A stretch of DNA of 64,000 nucleotides from Prescottella defluvii. GTDB lineage: Bacteria; Actinomycetota; Actinomycetes; Mycobacteriales; Mycobacteriaceae. The first letter of the stretch is position 1. The number at the start of each line of letters is the position of its first letter. Below are positions 47,979-57,521 of the stretch, piece after piece. The position numbers were made by a program, and so were the translations under genes. Under the pieces are notes generated by a model that saw nothing but the letters and a program-made list of their open reading frames with translations, did no database searches and was not told the origin of the DNA. The stretch lies in the NCBI GenBank assembly GCA_029690005.1, contig CP121458.1:1798001-1862000 (forward strand), read 5' to 3'.

Positions 47979-48007
47979 CACCTTCCGGTACAGGAGTAGC
48001 TGCACCC

Positions 48008-49009
48008 GTGTTTCCCACGCATCGAGACGGTGACTTTCCCACCCGCCGCCCGCGCAGACTGCGCGGTACCGCCGCGCTGCGCCGATTGGTCGCCGAGACG
48101 TCGCTCGAGCCGCGGCATCTGGTGCTCCCGATGTTCGTCGCCGACGGTATCGACGAGCCGCGGCCGATCTCGTCGATGCCGGGCGTCGTCCAGCACACGC
48201 TGGACTCGCTGCGGGCCGCCGCGACCGATGCGGTCGCGGCGGGTGTGGGCGGGCTGATGCTCTTCGGCGTGCCGCGCGAGGAGGACAAGGATCCGGACGG
48301 TTCCGGTGCCACCGACCCGGACGGCATCCTCAACCGCGGCCTCGCGGCGCTGAAGACCGAACTCGGTGACGCGACGGTGCTCATGGCCGACACGTGCCTC
48401 GACGAGTTCACCTCGCACGGGCACTGCGGTGTGCTGTCGGCGGACGGTCGTGTCGACAACGACGCGACCCTGGCCCGCTACGTCGACATGGCCGTCGCGC
48501 AGGCCGACGCAGGTGCGCACCTGCTCGGCCCCAGCGGCATGATGGACGGCCAGGTCGCTGCGATCCGCAAGGGTCTCGACGCCGCCGGCCACACCGACGT
48601 CGGGCAGCTCGCCTACTCGGCGAAGTACGCGTCGGCGTTCTACGGCCCGTTCCGGGAGGCCGTCGGCTCGTCGCTCGAGGGCGACCGCCGCACCTACCAG
48701 CAGGATCCGGCGAACCGCCGCGAATCGCTGCTCGAGGTGGACCTCGACCTCGCCGAGGGCGCGGACCTGGTGATGGTCAAGCCCGCGATGTCGTACCTGG
48801 ACGTGCTGCGTGAGGTCGCCGACCGGTCGACCGTCCCGGTGGCGGCCTACCAGATCTCCGGCGAGTACGCGATGATCACCGCGGCCGCGCAGAACGGCTG
48901 GATCGACCGCGACGCCGCCGTCCTCGAATCGTTGCTGAGCATCCGCCGCGCCGGTGCGGACATCGTGCTGACCTACTGGGCCGCCGAGGCGGCCGGGTGG
49001 CTGTCGTGA
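48008..49009 (+). CDS. hemB: delta-aminolevulinic acid dehydratase (porphobilinogen synthase)
   Basis: HemB condenses two 5-aminolevulinates to porphobilinogen. The 333-residue protein has both Schiff-base region lysines, in [15 protein letters not shown] and [12 protein letters not shown], and the [13 protein letters not shown] loop. The metal-site loop reads [15 protein letters not shown], keeping two of the three zinc cysteines of animal-type enzymes while the middle one is Asp, so the metal preference may be mixed. GTG 48008 has AGGAG upstream. It overlaps the next gene by 4 bases. Confidence 0.96.
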   Translation: MFPTHRDGDFPTRRPRRLRGTAALRRLVAETSLEPRHLVLPMFVADGIDEPRPISSMPGVVQHTLDSLRAAATDAVAAGVGGLMLFGVPREEDKDPDGSGATDPDGILNRGLAALKTELGDATVLMADTCLDEFTSHGHCGVLSADGRVDNDATLARYVDMAVAQADAGAHLLGPSGMMDGQVAAIRKGLDAAGHTDVGQLAYSAKYASAFYGPFREAVGSSLEGDRRTYQQDPANRRESLLEVDLDLAEGADLVMVKPAMSYLDVLREVADRSTVPVAAYQISGEYAMITAAAQNGWIDRDAAVLESLLSIRRAGADIVLTYWAAEAAGWLS

Positions 49010-49635
49010 CCGGGCAGTGGCCGCCGCAGCAGCCGGGACAGCCCGACCCCTGGCCCGGGGCGCCGCAGTATCCGGCCGGTCCGCCGCAGGTGCCCGGGCA
49101 GCCGGGACAGTACCCGGCGCCGCCACCGGCGCCGGAGCAGAAGCCGATCCCGGCCGACGTCCAGACGGCGTTCCAGTTGTGGTTCGTCGTCGCCGCGCTC
49201 GGCGTGGTGTACCTGGTTGCGGCGCTGCTGTTCGTCTACAGCGACCGGACCTCGTTCGTCGATCAGCTGATGGACGAGTTCGCCAAGCAGCCCGACGTGA
49301 CGGTCACCCGGTCGCAGGCGGAGCAGTTGCTGGTGTTCGGCCTGGTGAGCACGGGTGTGATCCTCACCCTCGTCCTCGGCGGGTTGACGGTGCTGTTCGA
49401 TTTCAAGATGCGCAAGGGCAAGAACTGGGCCCGGATGATCTTGACGATGGCCGGCGCGTTCACGGTGCTCTCGGCGATCCCGACCGTCTTCGGCGCGGGC
49501 GCCGCGACCGGGACGGCCGCACTCGTGATGGGCGGCGCCGGGATCCTGCAGGCGGTGGTCGCCGTCGGCGCGATCGTGCTGATGCACCGCAAGGAATCCA
49601 ACGAGTACTTCCTGAACCTGCCCGCCGTGCGCTGA
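49006..49635 (+). CDS. proline-rich N-terminal, four-helix membrane protein (Rv0513-like)
   Basis: The 209-residue protein starts with a Pro/Gln/Gly-rich cytoplasmic region (about 1-50) and has four hydrophobic segments, including [20 protein letters not shown] and [20 protein letters not shown]. The segment [18 protein letters not shown] is seen in many actinobacterial membrane proteins of unknown function. GTG 49006 overlaps the hemB stop, so it belongs to the heme operon. No role in heme synthesis is known. Confidence 0.8.
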   Translation: MTGQWPPQQPGQPDPWPGAPQYPAGPPQVPGQPGQYPAPPPAPEQKPIPADVQTAFQLWFVVAALGVVYLVAALLFVYSDRTSFVDQLMDEFAKQPDVTVTRSQAEQLLVFGLVSTGVILTLVLGGLTVLFDFKMRKGKNWARMILTMAGAFTVLSAIPTVFGAGAATGTAALVMGGAGILQAVVAVGAIVLMHRKESNEYFLNLPAVR

Positions 49636-49729
49636 CCGGACTGTCCGTGATTCGGTCTTCCGAACCCGCCCCGGTACTGTGAGACGCATCACATGAACAG
49701 GGTGCTCGGTAGCCGTTCAGGGGGTAGTG

Positions 49730-49846
49730 ATGCACGTCGAACATCGAACCGGTGGGCGGCGGGAGCTGTTGTGGATCGCGCTGATCGCGCTGTTCGGTCT
49801 CGCGACGCTGGTGCTCCTGCTCGTCCCGGGCGTCCTCGGCGCCTGA
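49730..49846 (+). CDS. 38-residue small membrane protein
   Basis: ATG 49730 follows GGGGGT and encodes a peptide with a polar, basic start (MHVEHRTGGRRE) and one hydrophobic helix LLWIALIALFGLATLVLLLV. It is too short to classify and lies between two other membrane protein genes on the same strand. The codon bias and the clean helix support it as real. Confidence 0.55.
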   Translation: MHVEHRTGGRRELLWIALIALFGLATLVLLLVPGVLGA

Positions 49847-49931
49847 GGGCCCGCCGCTGGGCTTCACTCTCCGCACGGCTCTCCGCTCGACTCGGCTCGT
49901 TCGAGAGCGATCGATGCTTCAGGATGGGCTG

Positions 49932-50348
49932 GTGAGTGAGTCGACCCCGCGCGTGGTGTCCGTTGCGTACTGGATCTGGGTGCTGTGCGCGGCCGTGATG
50001 GTGCTGCTCGGCTTGCTGGCGATGACGACGTCCGCCGACGCGATCCGCGAGCAGCTCGGTGCCGACGCCGATTCGTTAGTCTGGCTGCTGCGGGGGATCG
50101 GCGCCACGTCACTGCTGTTCGGTCTCGCCATCGGGTTCCTGGCGGCGCCCACGCGGGCCGGCCGCCCGCGACTGCGGCTCGTCGTCGTGGTGCTCTCGTC
50201 GATCTTCGCTCTGGTGACGATCGGGCTGTCGGCGATCGGCCTGATCGCGCCGGTGCTGCTCGTGATTCCGCTGTTGCTGGTGGTGGCCAGCGTTCTGGTG
50301 TTCCGGGAGGGTGCGCGTGAGTGGTTCCGACGCGGGCAGTCCGACTGA
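49932..50348 (+). CDS. four-helix membrane protein, unknown
   Basis: The 138-residue protein has four hydrophobic segments (WIWVLCAAVMVLLGLLAM; GIGATSLLFGLAIGFLAA; LRLVVVVLSSIFALVTIGL; LIAPVLLVIPLLLVVASVLV) and an Arg-rich C-terminus. GTG 49932 is preferred over ATG 49914 because the upstream AGGATG hexamer would place the transcript start there, but both are possible. The next gene overlaps its end by 32 bases. No family recognised. Confidence 0.72.
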   Translation: MSESTPRVVSVAYWIWVLCAAVMVLLGLLAMTTSADAIREQLGADADSLVWLLRGIGATSLLFGLAIGFLAAPTRAGRPRLRLVVVVLSSIFALVTIGLSAIGLIAPVLLVIPLLLVVASVLVFREGAREWFRRGQSD

Positions 50349-50821
50349 GCCGGACGTGCTGTTCGACGAGCCCGGCGCGCGCTGGCGGACCGTGGCCTAC
50401 GGTCCGGTGTTCTGCGTCGTCGCGCTCGTGATCGAGCTGCTGACGGGACCGGTCGTGCACTGGTTCGCCCTGACGCTGTTCGCGGTCGATCCTCGCCGGC
50501 ATCGTGTACGTGCAGGTGGCCGCCGCCCGACGGCACGTGAGCGTGTCGCTCACCGACACGACGCTGCGGCAGGGTGCGGAGGAGTTGCCGGTCGCCGAGA
50601 TCGAGGACGTGCTGCCGGCAGCCGATCCGTACGCGGACGAGCCGGAGCCGTGGGAGAGTGCGCGCAGTCTCGGGGAGCTGTCCGGCGTGCCGCGACGACG
50701 GAAGGCGATCGGGTTGCGACTGCGGGACGGGTCGCTGGTCCAGGCGTGGGCCCGCGACGACGACGGCCTGCGCGACGCGCTGACCGAGGCGGTCGCCGGC
50801 GTGGACGGGAGGTCGGTGTGA
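50317..50821 (+). CDS. membrane-anchored DUF3093-like protein (frame slip)
   Basis: About 167 residues: a polar start, two hydrophobic segments (VAYGPVFCVVALVIELL; WFALTLFAVILAGIVYV), then a soluble strand-rich part with VSVSLTDTTLRQGAEELPVAEI and KAIGLRLRDGSLVQAWARDD, resembling DUF3093 or PH-like domains. An extra G near 50468-50472 breaks the frame at the second helix. GTG 50317 has GGAGG at 6-base spacing inside the end of the previous gene. The stop overlaps the next start (GTGTGA), so it is one tight operon. Confidence 0.68.
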
Positions 50822-51066
50822 CCCGGTCGGTTGTGGTGGTGGCCGCCGAGGCGGTCGGCGCCGTCGCGGCGCTCGTGGCGGCGGTCCTGTGCTGGACGCG
50901 GGGTGTGAGCACCAGCGAGTTCGCGCCCGTCGCGCCCGGCACGCCGTCGTATACCAGCGTCCACTACTCGGGCACGTGGATCGCGGCAGCGTTCGTGTCG
51001 GTGCTCGTCGCGGGCCTGCTCGTCCTCGACATCCGGCGCAGACGCCGCTCCCAACGGTACCCATAG
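50818..51066 (+). CDS. 82-residue two-helix membrane protein, unknown
   Basis: GTG 50818 overlaps the previous stop. Two hydrophobic segments (VVVVAAEAVGAVAALVAAVL; WIAAAFVSVLVAGLLVLDI) flank a loop with VHYSGTW, and the C-terminus is RRRRRSQRYP. Its last codons run into the CsoR operator at 51058-51076, so the end of this gene and the start of the copper operon share sequence. Function unknown. Confidence 0.7.
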   Translation: MTRSVVVVAAEAVGAVAALVAAVLCWTRGVSTSEFAPVAPGTPSYTSVHYSGTWIAAAFVSVLVAGLLVLDIRRRRRSQRYP

Positions 51067-51076
51067 GGGGTATCAT
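51058..51076 (+). promoter_or_regulatory. CsoR operator and copper promoter
   Basis: TACCC-ATAGG-GGGTA (51058-51072) is the G/C-tract pseudo-palindrome typical of CsoR sites. It overlaps a TATCAT -10 hexamer (51071-51076) placed 7 bases before ATG 51084, so CsoR should block its own operon until Cu+ binds. Confidence 0.7.
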
Positions 51077-51083
51077 GGGAACC

Positions 51084-51365
51084 ATGAACGGATACAGCCC
51101 GCAGCAGGAGGACCTGCTCAAGCGTCTGCGGCGCATCGAGGGTCAGGTGCAGGGCATCTCGCGCATGATCGCCGACGACCGCTACTGCATCGACGTGCTG
51201 ACCCAGGTGTCGGCGGCCACGTCCGCGTTGCAGTCGGTGTCCCTCAAGCTGCTCGAGGCGCACCTTGCCGGATGCGTCGTCGAGGCCGCGAAGAAGGGCG
51301 GACCCGAGGCGGACGCCAAGGTCAAGGAAGCGTCCGACGCGATCGCGCGTCTCGTGCGATCCTGA
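51084..51365 (+). CDS. csoR: copper-sensing repressor CsoR
   Basis: The 93-residue all-helical repressor binds DNA as a tetramer and releases it when Cu+ is bound. The C-H-C copper ligands are visible: Cys in DDRYCIDVLTQ, and His and Cys in LEAHLAGCVVEA. The start LLKRLRRIEGQVQGISRMI is the family signature. ATG 51084 fits the leaderless promoter better than ATG 51075. It heads csoR-copZ-copA. Confidence 0.94.
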   Translation: MNGYSPQQEDLLKRLRRIEGQVQGISRMIADDRYCIDVLTQVSAATSALQSVSLKLLEAHLAGCVVEAAKKGGPEADAKVKEASDAIARLVRS

Positions 51366-51381
51366 GGTCGAGGAGGCCCCG

Positions 51382-51585
51382 ATGGAGCACACCTACATCG
51401 TCAAGGGCATGACCTGCCAGCACTGCGCAGCCGCCGTGACCGAGGAGATCCTCGCGCTGTCCGGCGTCACCGGTGTCGACGTCGACGTCGCGTCCGGGCG
51501 CGTCGTCGTGACGAGTGATGCGCTGTTGGACACGATCGCCGTCGCCGCCGCGGTCTCGGAGGCAGGCTACGAGCTGGTCCAGTGA
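51382..51585 (+). CDS. copZ: copper chaperone CopZ (HMA domain)
   Basis: A 67-residue ferredoxin-like HMA domain with the metal motif VKGMTCQHCAAAVTEEI. It carries Cu+ in the cytosol and hands it to CopA. ATG 51382 has GAGGAGG at a good spacing, 16 bases after csoR. The stop overlaps the copA GTG by 4 bases, so the two proteins are made together. Confidence 0.94.
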   Translation: MEHTYIVKGMTCQHCAAAVTEEILALSGVTGVDVDVASGRVVVTSDALLDTIAVAAAVSEAGYELVQ

Positions 51586-53746
51586 CCACCACCGGGCTGC
51601 GCACCGTCGAACTCGACATCGGCGGCATGACGTGCGCGTCGTGCGCGGCCCGGATCGAACGCAAGCTCGGCAAGCTCGACGGCGTCACCGCGACCGTCAA
51701 CTACGCCACCGAACAGGCCCACGTCCAGTACCCGGAGTCGATCGCGCTCCAGGACCTCGTGGACACGGTCGAGAAGGTCGGCTACTCGGCGACGGTGACC
51801 GCGCCGGAGGAACCCGCCGCCCCCGGGGAGACCAAGGACCGGCTGGGCGCGCGCCTGGTCGTCGCGATCGTCGCGTCGGTTCCGGTGGTGCTGGTGTCGA
51901 TGATCCCGCCGCTGCAGTTCGACTACTGGCAGTGGGTGTCGCTGGCGCTCACGACCGTCGTCGTGTTCTGGTGCGGCTACCCCTTCCACCGCGCCGCGCT
52001 CGTCACCGCCCGGCACGGGATGTCGACGATGGACACCCTCGTCTCGCTGGGCACCCTCGCCGCGTACGGGTGGTCGCTGTGGGCGCTGGTGTTCGGCACC
52101 GCCGGGCGCATCGGTATGACCCACGAGTTCACGCTCCGCCCGGGCGGGCACGACGCGTCCGGGCAGATCTATCTCGAGGTGGCCGCGGGCGTCACCACGT
52201 TCCTGCTCGCCGGCCGGTACGCCGAGTCGTGCGCCAAACGTAAGTCCGGCGCCGCGCTGCGGGCACTGCTCGAGGTAGGGGCCAAGGACGTCGCGGTGCT
52301 GCGCGACGGGGCCGAGTGGCGTCTTCCGGTGGCGGCGCTACGGGTCGGCGACGAGTTCGTCGTGCGGCCCGGCGAGAAGATCGCGACCGACGGCCGCGTC
52401 GTCCGGGGCGGCGCGGCCGTCGACACGTCGATGCTGACCGGGGAGTCGGTGCCCGTCGAGGTGGGGGAGGGGACGCTGTCGTCGGCGGCACCCTCGACAC
52501 CGACGGGCTGCTGGTCGTGCGGGCCGAACGGGTCGGCGCCGACACACAGTTGGCGCACATCGCCAAGCTGGTGACGGAGGCGCAGAGCGGCAAGGCGCAC
52601 GCGCAGCGGCTCGCGGACCGGGTCTCGGCGGTGTTCGTCCCCGCCGTCCTCGTGATCGCGTCCGTCACGCTGGCGGTGTGGCTGCTGCTGGGACAGCCGG
52701 TGACCGAGGCGTTCACCGCGGCCGTCGCGGTGCTGATCGTCGCGTGCCCGTGCGCGCTCGGGCTGGCCACGCCCACCGCGCTGCTCGTCGGGACCGGTCG
52801 GGGCGCGCAGCTCGGGATCCTCGTCAAGGGACCGGAGGTGCTCGAGCAGACCCGCCGCATCGGCACCGTCGTCCTCGACAAGACCGGCACCGTCACCACC
52901 GGGCGGATGGAACTCGACCGCGTCGTCGCGGCGGCGGGCGAGGACCCGGCCGGGTGCTCGAACTCGCCGCGGCCGTCGAGTCGGGGTCCGAACACCCTGT
53001 CGCGCAGGCGATCGTGCGGGCCGTGCCGTCGCCGCTGCCGGTCCACGGCTTCGTCAACCGGCCGGGATCGGCGTCGAGGGCGTCGTCGACGGGCACACGG
53101 TGCGGGTGGGCCGGGCCCAGGGCCCGGTGCCGGAGGCGCTGCGCGGGCTGCTGCCCGAGGGCCGGACGTCGGTGATCGTGTCCTGGGACGATCGGGTCCG
53201 CGGCGCGCTCGTCGTGGCGGATGCCGTGAAACCGACCAGCGCCGAGGCGATTCGAGAGATCCGTGACCTGGGGATGACCCGGTCCTGCTCACCGGTGACT
53301 CCGAGGCCGTCGCCGCCGCGGTGGCACGGGAGGTCGGCATCGACCGCGTGATCGCCGAGGTGCTGCCCGACCAGAAGGCCGAGACCGTGGCGCGACTGCG
53401 CAGCGAGGGTGCCGTCGCGATGGTCGGCGACGGCGTCAACGACGCGGCCGCGCTCGCGACCGCCGACGTCGGCATCGCGATGGGCACCGGGACCGATGCC
53501 GCGATCGAGGCGAGCGACCTGACGCTCGTCCGCGGCGACCTGCGGTCGGTGCCCGACGCGATCCGGCTGTCACGGCGCACGCTGGCGACGATCGAGGGAA
53601 ACCTGTTCTGGGCCTTCGCCTACAACGTCGCGGCGATCCCGCTGGCCGCGACCGGTCTGCTCAACCCGATGATCGCGGGACTGGCGATGGCACTGTCGTC
53701 GCTGTTCGTGGTCGGGAACAGCCTGCGGCTCAGGCGGTTCCGCTGA
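51582..53746 (+). CDS. copA: Cu+-exporting P1B-type ATPase CopA (four frameshifts)
   Basis: About 722 residues. One N-terminal HMA domain ([18 protein letters not shown]) is followed by membrane helices, [10 protein letters not shown], the channel motif [16 protein letters not shown], the phosphorylation site [25 protein letters not shown] and [20 protein letters not shown]. It pumps Cu+ out of the cytosol. Single bases are missing near 52470, 52951, 53066 and 53280. The HP-dipeptide ATP motif is present in [10 protein letters not shown]. It is the last gene of the CsoR operon. Confidence 0.94.
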
Positions 53747-53857
53747 TCGCGTGGCCTGACCGCCGAACACGAGCAGCGGCCGGAGCTCAAAATCCCTTCC
53801 GGATTCGCGGTCGGTGCGTTAACGTGCGGACCGGCAAAGTTCGCTACGACCGAGGAG

Positions 53858-53926
53858 GTGAGACCCATTACCGCTCAGGCAGGTGGGGTGCTCTCGCCTC
53901 GGGACCGCGCGGACCTGTCCGCGTAG
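53858..53926 (+). CDS. 22-residue leader ORF upstream of the PrmC-like gene
   Basis: GTG 53858 follows a TACGAC -10-like hexamer by 7 bases and so can be read without a leader. It encodes 22 residues beginning MRPITAQAGG and ending SPRDRADLSA. It stops 10 bases before a hairpin that ends just in front of the next start codon. The layout is that of an attenuator leader, but no run of one amino acid reveals the signal. Confidence 0.45.
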   Translation: MRPITAQAGGVLSPRDRADLSA

Positions 53927-53935
53927 CCGGTCGTG

Positions 53936-53965
53936 AGAGCCCCTTCGGTATCCCGAAAGGCTCTT
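53936..53965 (+). promoter_or_regulatory. hairpin at the start of the PrmC-like gene
   Basis: AGAGCC-CC-TTCGG-TAT-CCGAA-A-GGCTCT forms an 11-bp interrupted stem directly before GTG 53967 and includes the likely AAAGG ribosome site. It may control translation in response to ribosomes on the leader ORF at 53858-53926. Confidence 0.45.
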
Positions 53966-53966
53966 C

Positions 53967-54812
53967 GTGCGGACTCCTGACGTTCCACAGTCACCGTTCA
54001 CTTTCCCGACAATTGTCACCACGCTTCGCGCCGCCGGCTGCGTCTTCGCCGAGGACGAGGCGCGCCTCCTCATCGCCGAGGCGGCACACGCCGCCGAGCT
54101 CGCCCGGATGGTCGAACGTCGCGCGGCCGGCTCGCCCCTCGAACACGTGCTGGGCTGGGTCGACTTCTGCGACAGGCGAATCGACGTCGACGCCGGGGTG
54201 TTCGTGCCGCGACGCCGCAGCGAACTGCTGGTGCGGCAGGGCGCCGCGCTCGCCCGGCCGGGTGCCGTCGTCGTCGACCTGTGCTGCGGGTCCGGCGCGC
54301 TCGGCGTCGTCCTCTCCGGCCAGGTGGCGGCCGTCGAACTCCACGCCGCCGACATCGACCCGGCGGCGGTCCGCTGCGCCCGGCGCAACGTCGAACCGAT
54401 CGGCGGACAGGTCCACGAGGGCGATCTGTTCGACGCACTGCCCCCGACGTTGCGCGGCCGGATCGACGTCCTCGTCGCGAACGTCCCCTACGTCCCGAGT
54501 CACGCGATCGCGCTGATGCCACCCGAGGCGCGGGAGCACGAACCGCGTGGCGCGCTCGACGGCGGCGCGGACGGTCTCGACTTCCAGCGGGCCGTCGCGG
54601 CGGAGTCACGCCGGTGGTTGCGCCGGGGTGGTCACGTGCTGATGGAAACCGGAGCCCGGCAGGCGTCGGCGTCCGTCGACATACTCACACAGGCCGGGTT
54701 GCTCGCCAGGATCGTTCACTCGGACGATCTCGACGCGACCGTTGTCGTGGGTACCTCGGTGGGTACGGTCCGTGGCCCGACCTGCGCGAACGGACACGCC
54801 GACGCGATGTGA
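53967..54812 (+). CDS. PrmC/HemK-like N5-glutamine methyltransferase
   Basis: The 281-residue protein has an N-terminal helical part (about 1-70), SAM motif [35 protein letters not shown] and the catalytic [10 protein letters not shown], a variant of NPPY in which Val replaces the first Pro. Enzymes with this variant are annotated as putative glutamine methyltransferases and are distinct from true PrmC, which lies near prfA in these genomes. Substrate uncertain. It begins right after a leader ORF and hairpin and precedes hemL by 61 bases. Confidence 0.85.
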   Translation: MRTPDVPQSPFTFPTIVTTLRAAGCVFAEDEARLLIAEAAHAAELARMVERRAAGSPLEHVLGWVDFCDRRIDVDAGVFVPRRRSELLVRQGAALARPGAVVVDLCCGSGALGVVLSGQVAAVELHAADIDPAAVRCARRNVEPIGGQVHEGDLFDALPPTLRGRIDVLVANVPYVPSHAIALMPPEAREHEPRGALDGGADGLDFQRAVAAESRRWLRRGGHVLMETGARQASASVDILTQAGLLARIVHSDDLDATVVVGTSVGTVRGPTCANGHADAM

Positions 54813-54873
54813 TTCCGGCCACCTCCTACACCCTGTCGTTGGCGAATTCGACAGAACTGGGACACTGGAACCC

Positions 54874-56208
54874 GTGACTGCTGCCTCCAGCGGGTCCGAC
54901 CTGGGACCCGATCTTCGCGACGCCCGTTCCGCCCAGCTCTTCGACCGGGCGTCGAAGGTCATCCCCGGAGGCGTCAACTCCCCGGTCCGGGCGTTCGGTT
55001 CGGTCGGCGGCGCGCCGCGGTTCATCGAGAAGGCGTCCGGCTACACCCTCACCGACGTCGACGGCAACGACTACGTCGACCTGGTGTGCTCGTGGGGCCC
55101 GATGATCCTGGGTCACGCGCACCCGGCCGTCGTCGAGGCCGTGCAGAAGGCGGCCACGACCGGCCTGTCGTTCGGCGCCCCCACCGAGGGGGAGATCGCG
55201 CTCGCGGAGGAGATCGTCTCCCGCGTCGCGCCCGTCGAGCAGGTCCGTCTGGTCAACTCCGGCACCGAGGCGACGATGAGCGCGGTCCGCCTGGCCCGCG
55301 GCTTCACCGGCCGCTCCAAGATCGTCAAGTTCTCCGGCTGCTACCACGGCCACGTCGACGCGCTGCTCGCCGACGCGGGCTCGGGCCTGGCCACGTTCGG
55401 CCTGCCCACCTCGCCCGGCGTGACCGGCGCGCAGGCCGAGGACACCATCGTCGTGCCCTACAACGACCTCGAGGCCGTCCGCGCCGCGTTCGCCGCCAAC
55501 CCCGGCGAGATCGCGTGTGTCATCACCGAGGCAGCCGCCGGCAACATGGGCGCGGTCGCACCGCTACCCGGCTTCAACGAGGGCCTGCGCGCGCTCACCA
55601 CCGAGCACGGCGCGCTGCTGATCATGGACGAGGTCATGACCGGCTTCCGCGTCAGCCGTTCCGGCTGGTACGGCCGCGACGGCGTCGCCGGTGACCTCTA
55701 CACGTTCGGCAAGGTCATGAGCGGCGGCCTGCCCGCCGCTGCATTCGGTGGTCGCGCCGACGTCATGGCCAAGCTGGCCCCGTCCGGCCCCGTCTACCAG
55801 GCGGGCACGCTGTCCGGTAACCCCGTCGCCGTCGCCGCGGGCCTGGCGAACCTCCGCGCCGCCGACGATGCCGTCTACGCCGCGCTCGAGCGCAACGCGC
55901 AGACCCTGGGCACGCTGCTGGGCGACGCCCTGACCGCCGAGGGTGTGCCGCACCGCGTCCAGTTCGCGGGCACGCTCGTGAGCGTGTTCTTCACCGAGAA
56001 CCCGGTCACGAACTACGCCGAGGCGAAGGCCGCCGACACGTGGCGCTTCCCCGACTTCTTCCACGCCCTGCTCTCGCGCGGCATCTACGCGCCGCCGAGC
56101 GCGTTCGAGGCGTGGTTCGTGTCGTCCGCTCTCGACAACGACGCCTTCTCGAAGATCGCCGACGCCGCACCGCACGCGGCCAAGGCTGCCGCCGCCGCCA
56201 AGCACTGA
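54874..56208 (+). CDS. hemL: glutamate-1-semialdehyde 2,1-aminomutase
   Basis: HemL converts glutamate-1-semialdehyde to 5-aminolevulinate, the substrate of HemB. The 444-residue PLP enzyme (class III aminotransferase fold) has [34 protein letters not shown], the cofactor aspartate in [10 protein letters not shown] and the Schiff-base lysine in [20 protein letters not shown] 54874 gives [11 protein letters not shown]. It is separated from the other hem genes by the copper cassette and the methyltransferase gene. It leads into the cytochrome c maturation genes. Confidence 0.96.
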   Translation: MTAASSGSDLGPDLRDARSAQLFDRASKVIPGGVNSPVRAFGSVGGAPRFIEKASGYTLTDVDGNDYVDLVCSWGPMILGHAHPAVVEAVQKAATTGLSFGAPTEGEIALAEEIVSRVAPVEQVRLVNSGTEATMSAVRLARGFTGRSKIVKFSGCYHGHVDALLADAGSGLATFGLPTSPGVTGAQAEDTIVVPYNDLEAVRAAFAANPGEIACVITEAAAGNMGAVAPLPGFNEGLRALTTEHGALLIMDEVMTGFRVSRSGWYGRDGVAGDLYTFGKVMSGGLPAAAFGGRADVMAKLAPSGPVYQAGTLSGNPVAVAAGLANLRAADDAVYAALERNAQTLGTLLGDALTAEGVPHRVQFAGTLVSVFFTENPVTNYAEAKAADTWRFPDFFHALLSRGIYAPPSAFEAWFVSSALDNDAFSKIADAAPHAAKAAAAAKH

Positions 56209-56241
56209 CCCACCGAACCACAGCGAACAGGGACGACCACC

Positions 56242-56910
56242 GTGACCGACGCCGACAACGCGAGCGCTGCCGACCACTCCGACACCCGCACCATCGTTCA
56301 CGTGCTCCGGCACGGTGAGGTGCACAACCCGGGCGGCATCCTCTACGGACGCCTTCCCAACTTCCGGCTGTCGGTGACCGGTGAGTCGCAGGCCCGCGCC
56401 GTCGCGTCGGCGCTGGCCGACCACGACATCACGCACGTCGTCGCGTCGCCGCTGCAGCGGGCGCAGGAGACGGCCGCGCCGATCGCGGAGAAGCACGGGC
56501 TGCAGATCGCGACCGACGCCAACCTGATCGAGGCCGCGAACGACTTCGAGGGACTCAAGGTGTCCGTCGGCGACGGCGCACTGCGTCGGCCGCGGCACTG
56601 GTGGAAGCTGCGCGACCCGTTCACCCCGTCGTGGGGCGAGCCGTACCTGCAGATCGCGCACCGCATGCTCGCGGCCGTCAACACCGCGCGCATCGCCGCC
56701 GTCGGCCACGAGGCCGTGTGCGTGAGCCACCAGCTGCCGGTCTGGACGCTGCGTCGCTTCCTGCAAGGCGAGCGCCTGTGGCACGACCCGCGCAACCGGC
56801 AGTGCGGCCTGGCGTCGCTGACGTCGCTGGTCTACGAGGGCGACACGCTCGTCGACATCGTCTACTCCGAGCCGGCCGGTGCGTCGGACCCGAGGGTGAC
56901 CGGCGCATGA
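56242..56910 (+). CDS. histidine phosphatase family protein (Rv0525-like)
   Basis: The 222-residue protein has the catalytic VLRHGEVHNPGG, the branch-point arginine in ASPLQRAQETAAPI, and the second histidine in VSHQLPVWTLRRF. It is a branch of the phosphoglycerate mutase-like superfamily with phosphatase or unknown activity. It sits between hemL and the tlpA-like gene, the order of Rv0524-Rv0526, and overlaps the latter by 4 bases. The substrate is unknown. Confidence 0.9.
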   Translation: MTDADNASAADHSDTRTIVHVLRHGEVHNPGGILYGRLPNFRLSVTGESQARAVASALADHDITHVVASPLQRAQETAAPIAEKHGLQIATDANLIEAANDFEGLKVSVGDGALRRPRHWWKLRDPFTPSWGEPYLQIAHRMLAAVNTARIAAVGHEAVCVSHQLPVWTLRRFLQGERLWHDPRNRQCGLASLTSLVYEGDTLVDIVYSEPAGASDPRVTGA

Positions 56911-57521
56911 AGTTCCCATCCCGTCGCCTCGCCGCCGCGGCGTGCGCGCTGGTCGTCGCCGTGACGGCGGCGGGCTGCGCGAGCGGCGACGACGCCGTCG
57001 CGCAGGGGGGCACGTTCACGTTCGTCTCGCCGGGCGGCAAGACCGAACTGTTCTACGATCCGCCGTCCGAGCGCGGCACCGTCGGTAACGTCTCCGGCCC
57101 CGACCTGATGACCGATGGCAAGACCACGTCGCTGTCGGATTTCGACGGCCAGGTCGTCGTGCTCAACGTGTGGGGTCAGTGGTGCGGACCGTGCCGCGGT
57201 GAGGCCGACGACCTCGAGAAGGTCTACGAGAACACCAAGGATCTCGGCGTCCAGTTCCTCGGCATCAACGTCCGCGACCACACGCAGAACAAGGCCCAGG
57301 ACTTCGTGATCGACAACAAGGTGAGCTACCCGTCGATCTACGACCCGGCGATGCGCACCCTCATCTCGCTCGGCAAGAACTACCCGACCAGCGTCATCCC
57401 GACGACGATCGTGCTGGATCGACAGCACCGCGTCGCCGCCGTCTTCCTCAAGGAACTGCTGGTCGAGGATCTGCAACCTGTCGTGGAACGGGTCGCGCAG
57501 GAGCCGCAGGACCTGGGATGA
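56907..57521 (+). CDS. TlpA/ResA-like thiol-disulfide lipoprotein
   Basis: The 204-residue protein has a signal sequence ending in the lipobox VTAAGC (Cys about residue 24), then a thioredoxin fold with the active site [17 protein letters not shown] and a cis-Pro loop in [10 protein letters not shown]. It should sit on the outer face of the membrane and reduce the CxxCH cysteines of apocytochrome c. ATG 56907 overlaps the previous stop, and its own stop overlaps ccdA, so it is one coupled operon. Confidence 0.94.
   Translation: MKFPSRRLAAAACALVVAVTAAGCASGDDAVAQGGTFTFVSPGGKTELFYDPPSERGTVGNVSGPDLMTDGKTTSLSDFDGQVVVLNVWGQWCGPCRGEADDLEKVYENTKDLGVQFLGINVRDHTQNKAQDFVIDNKVSYPSIYDPAMRTLISLGKNYPTSVIPTTIVLDRQHRVAAVFLKELLVEDLQPVVERVAQEPQDLG

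Noticed and set aside
51582..53746. copA as a true pseudogene or programmed frameshift
   Set aside because: Four separate single-base losses in short G/C runs, with no slippery heptamer and intact protein on each side, fit read errors seen throughout the window.
53858..53926. ATT start codon at 53867 for the leader ORF, as in infC
   Set aside because: The in-frame GTG at 53858, behind a -10-like hexamer, explains the ORF without a rare start codon.
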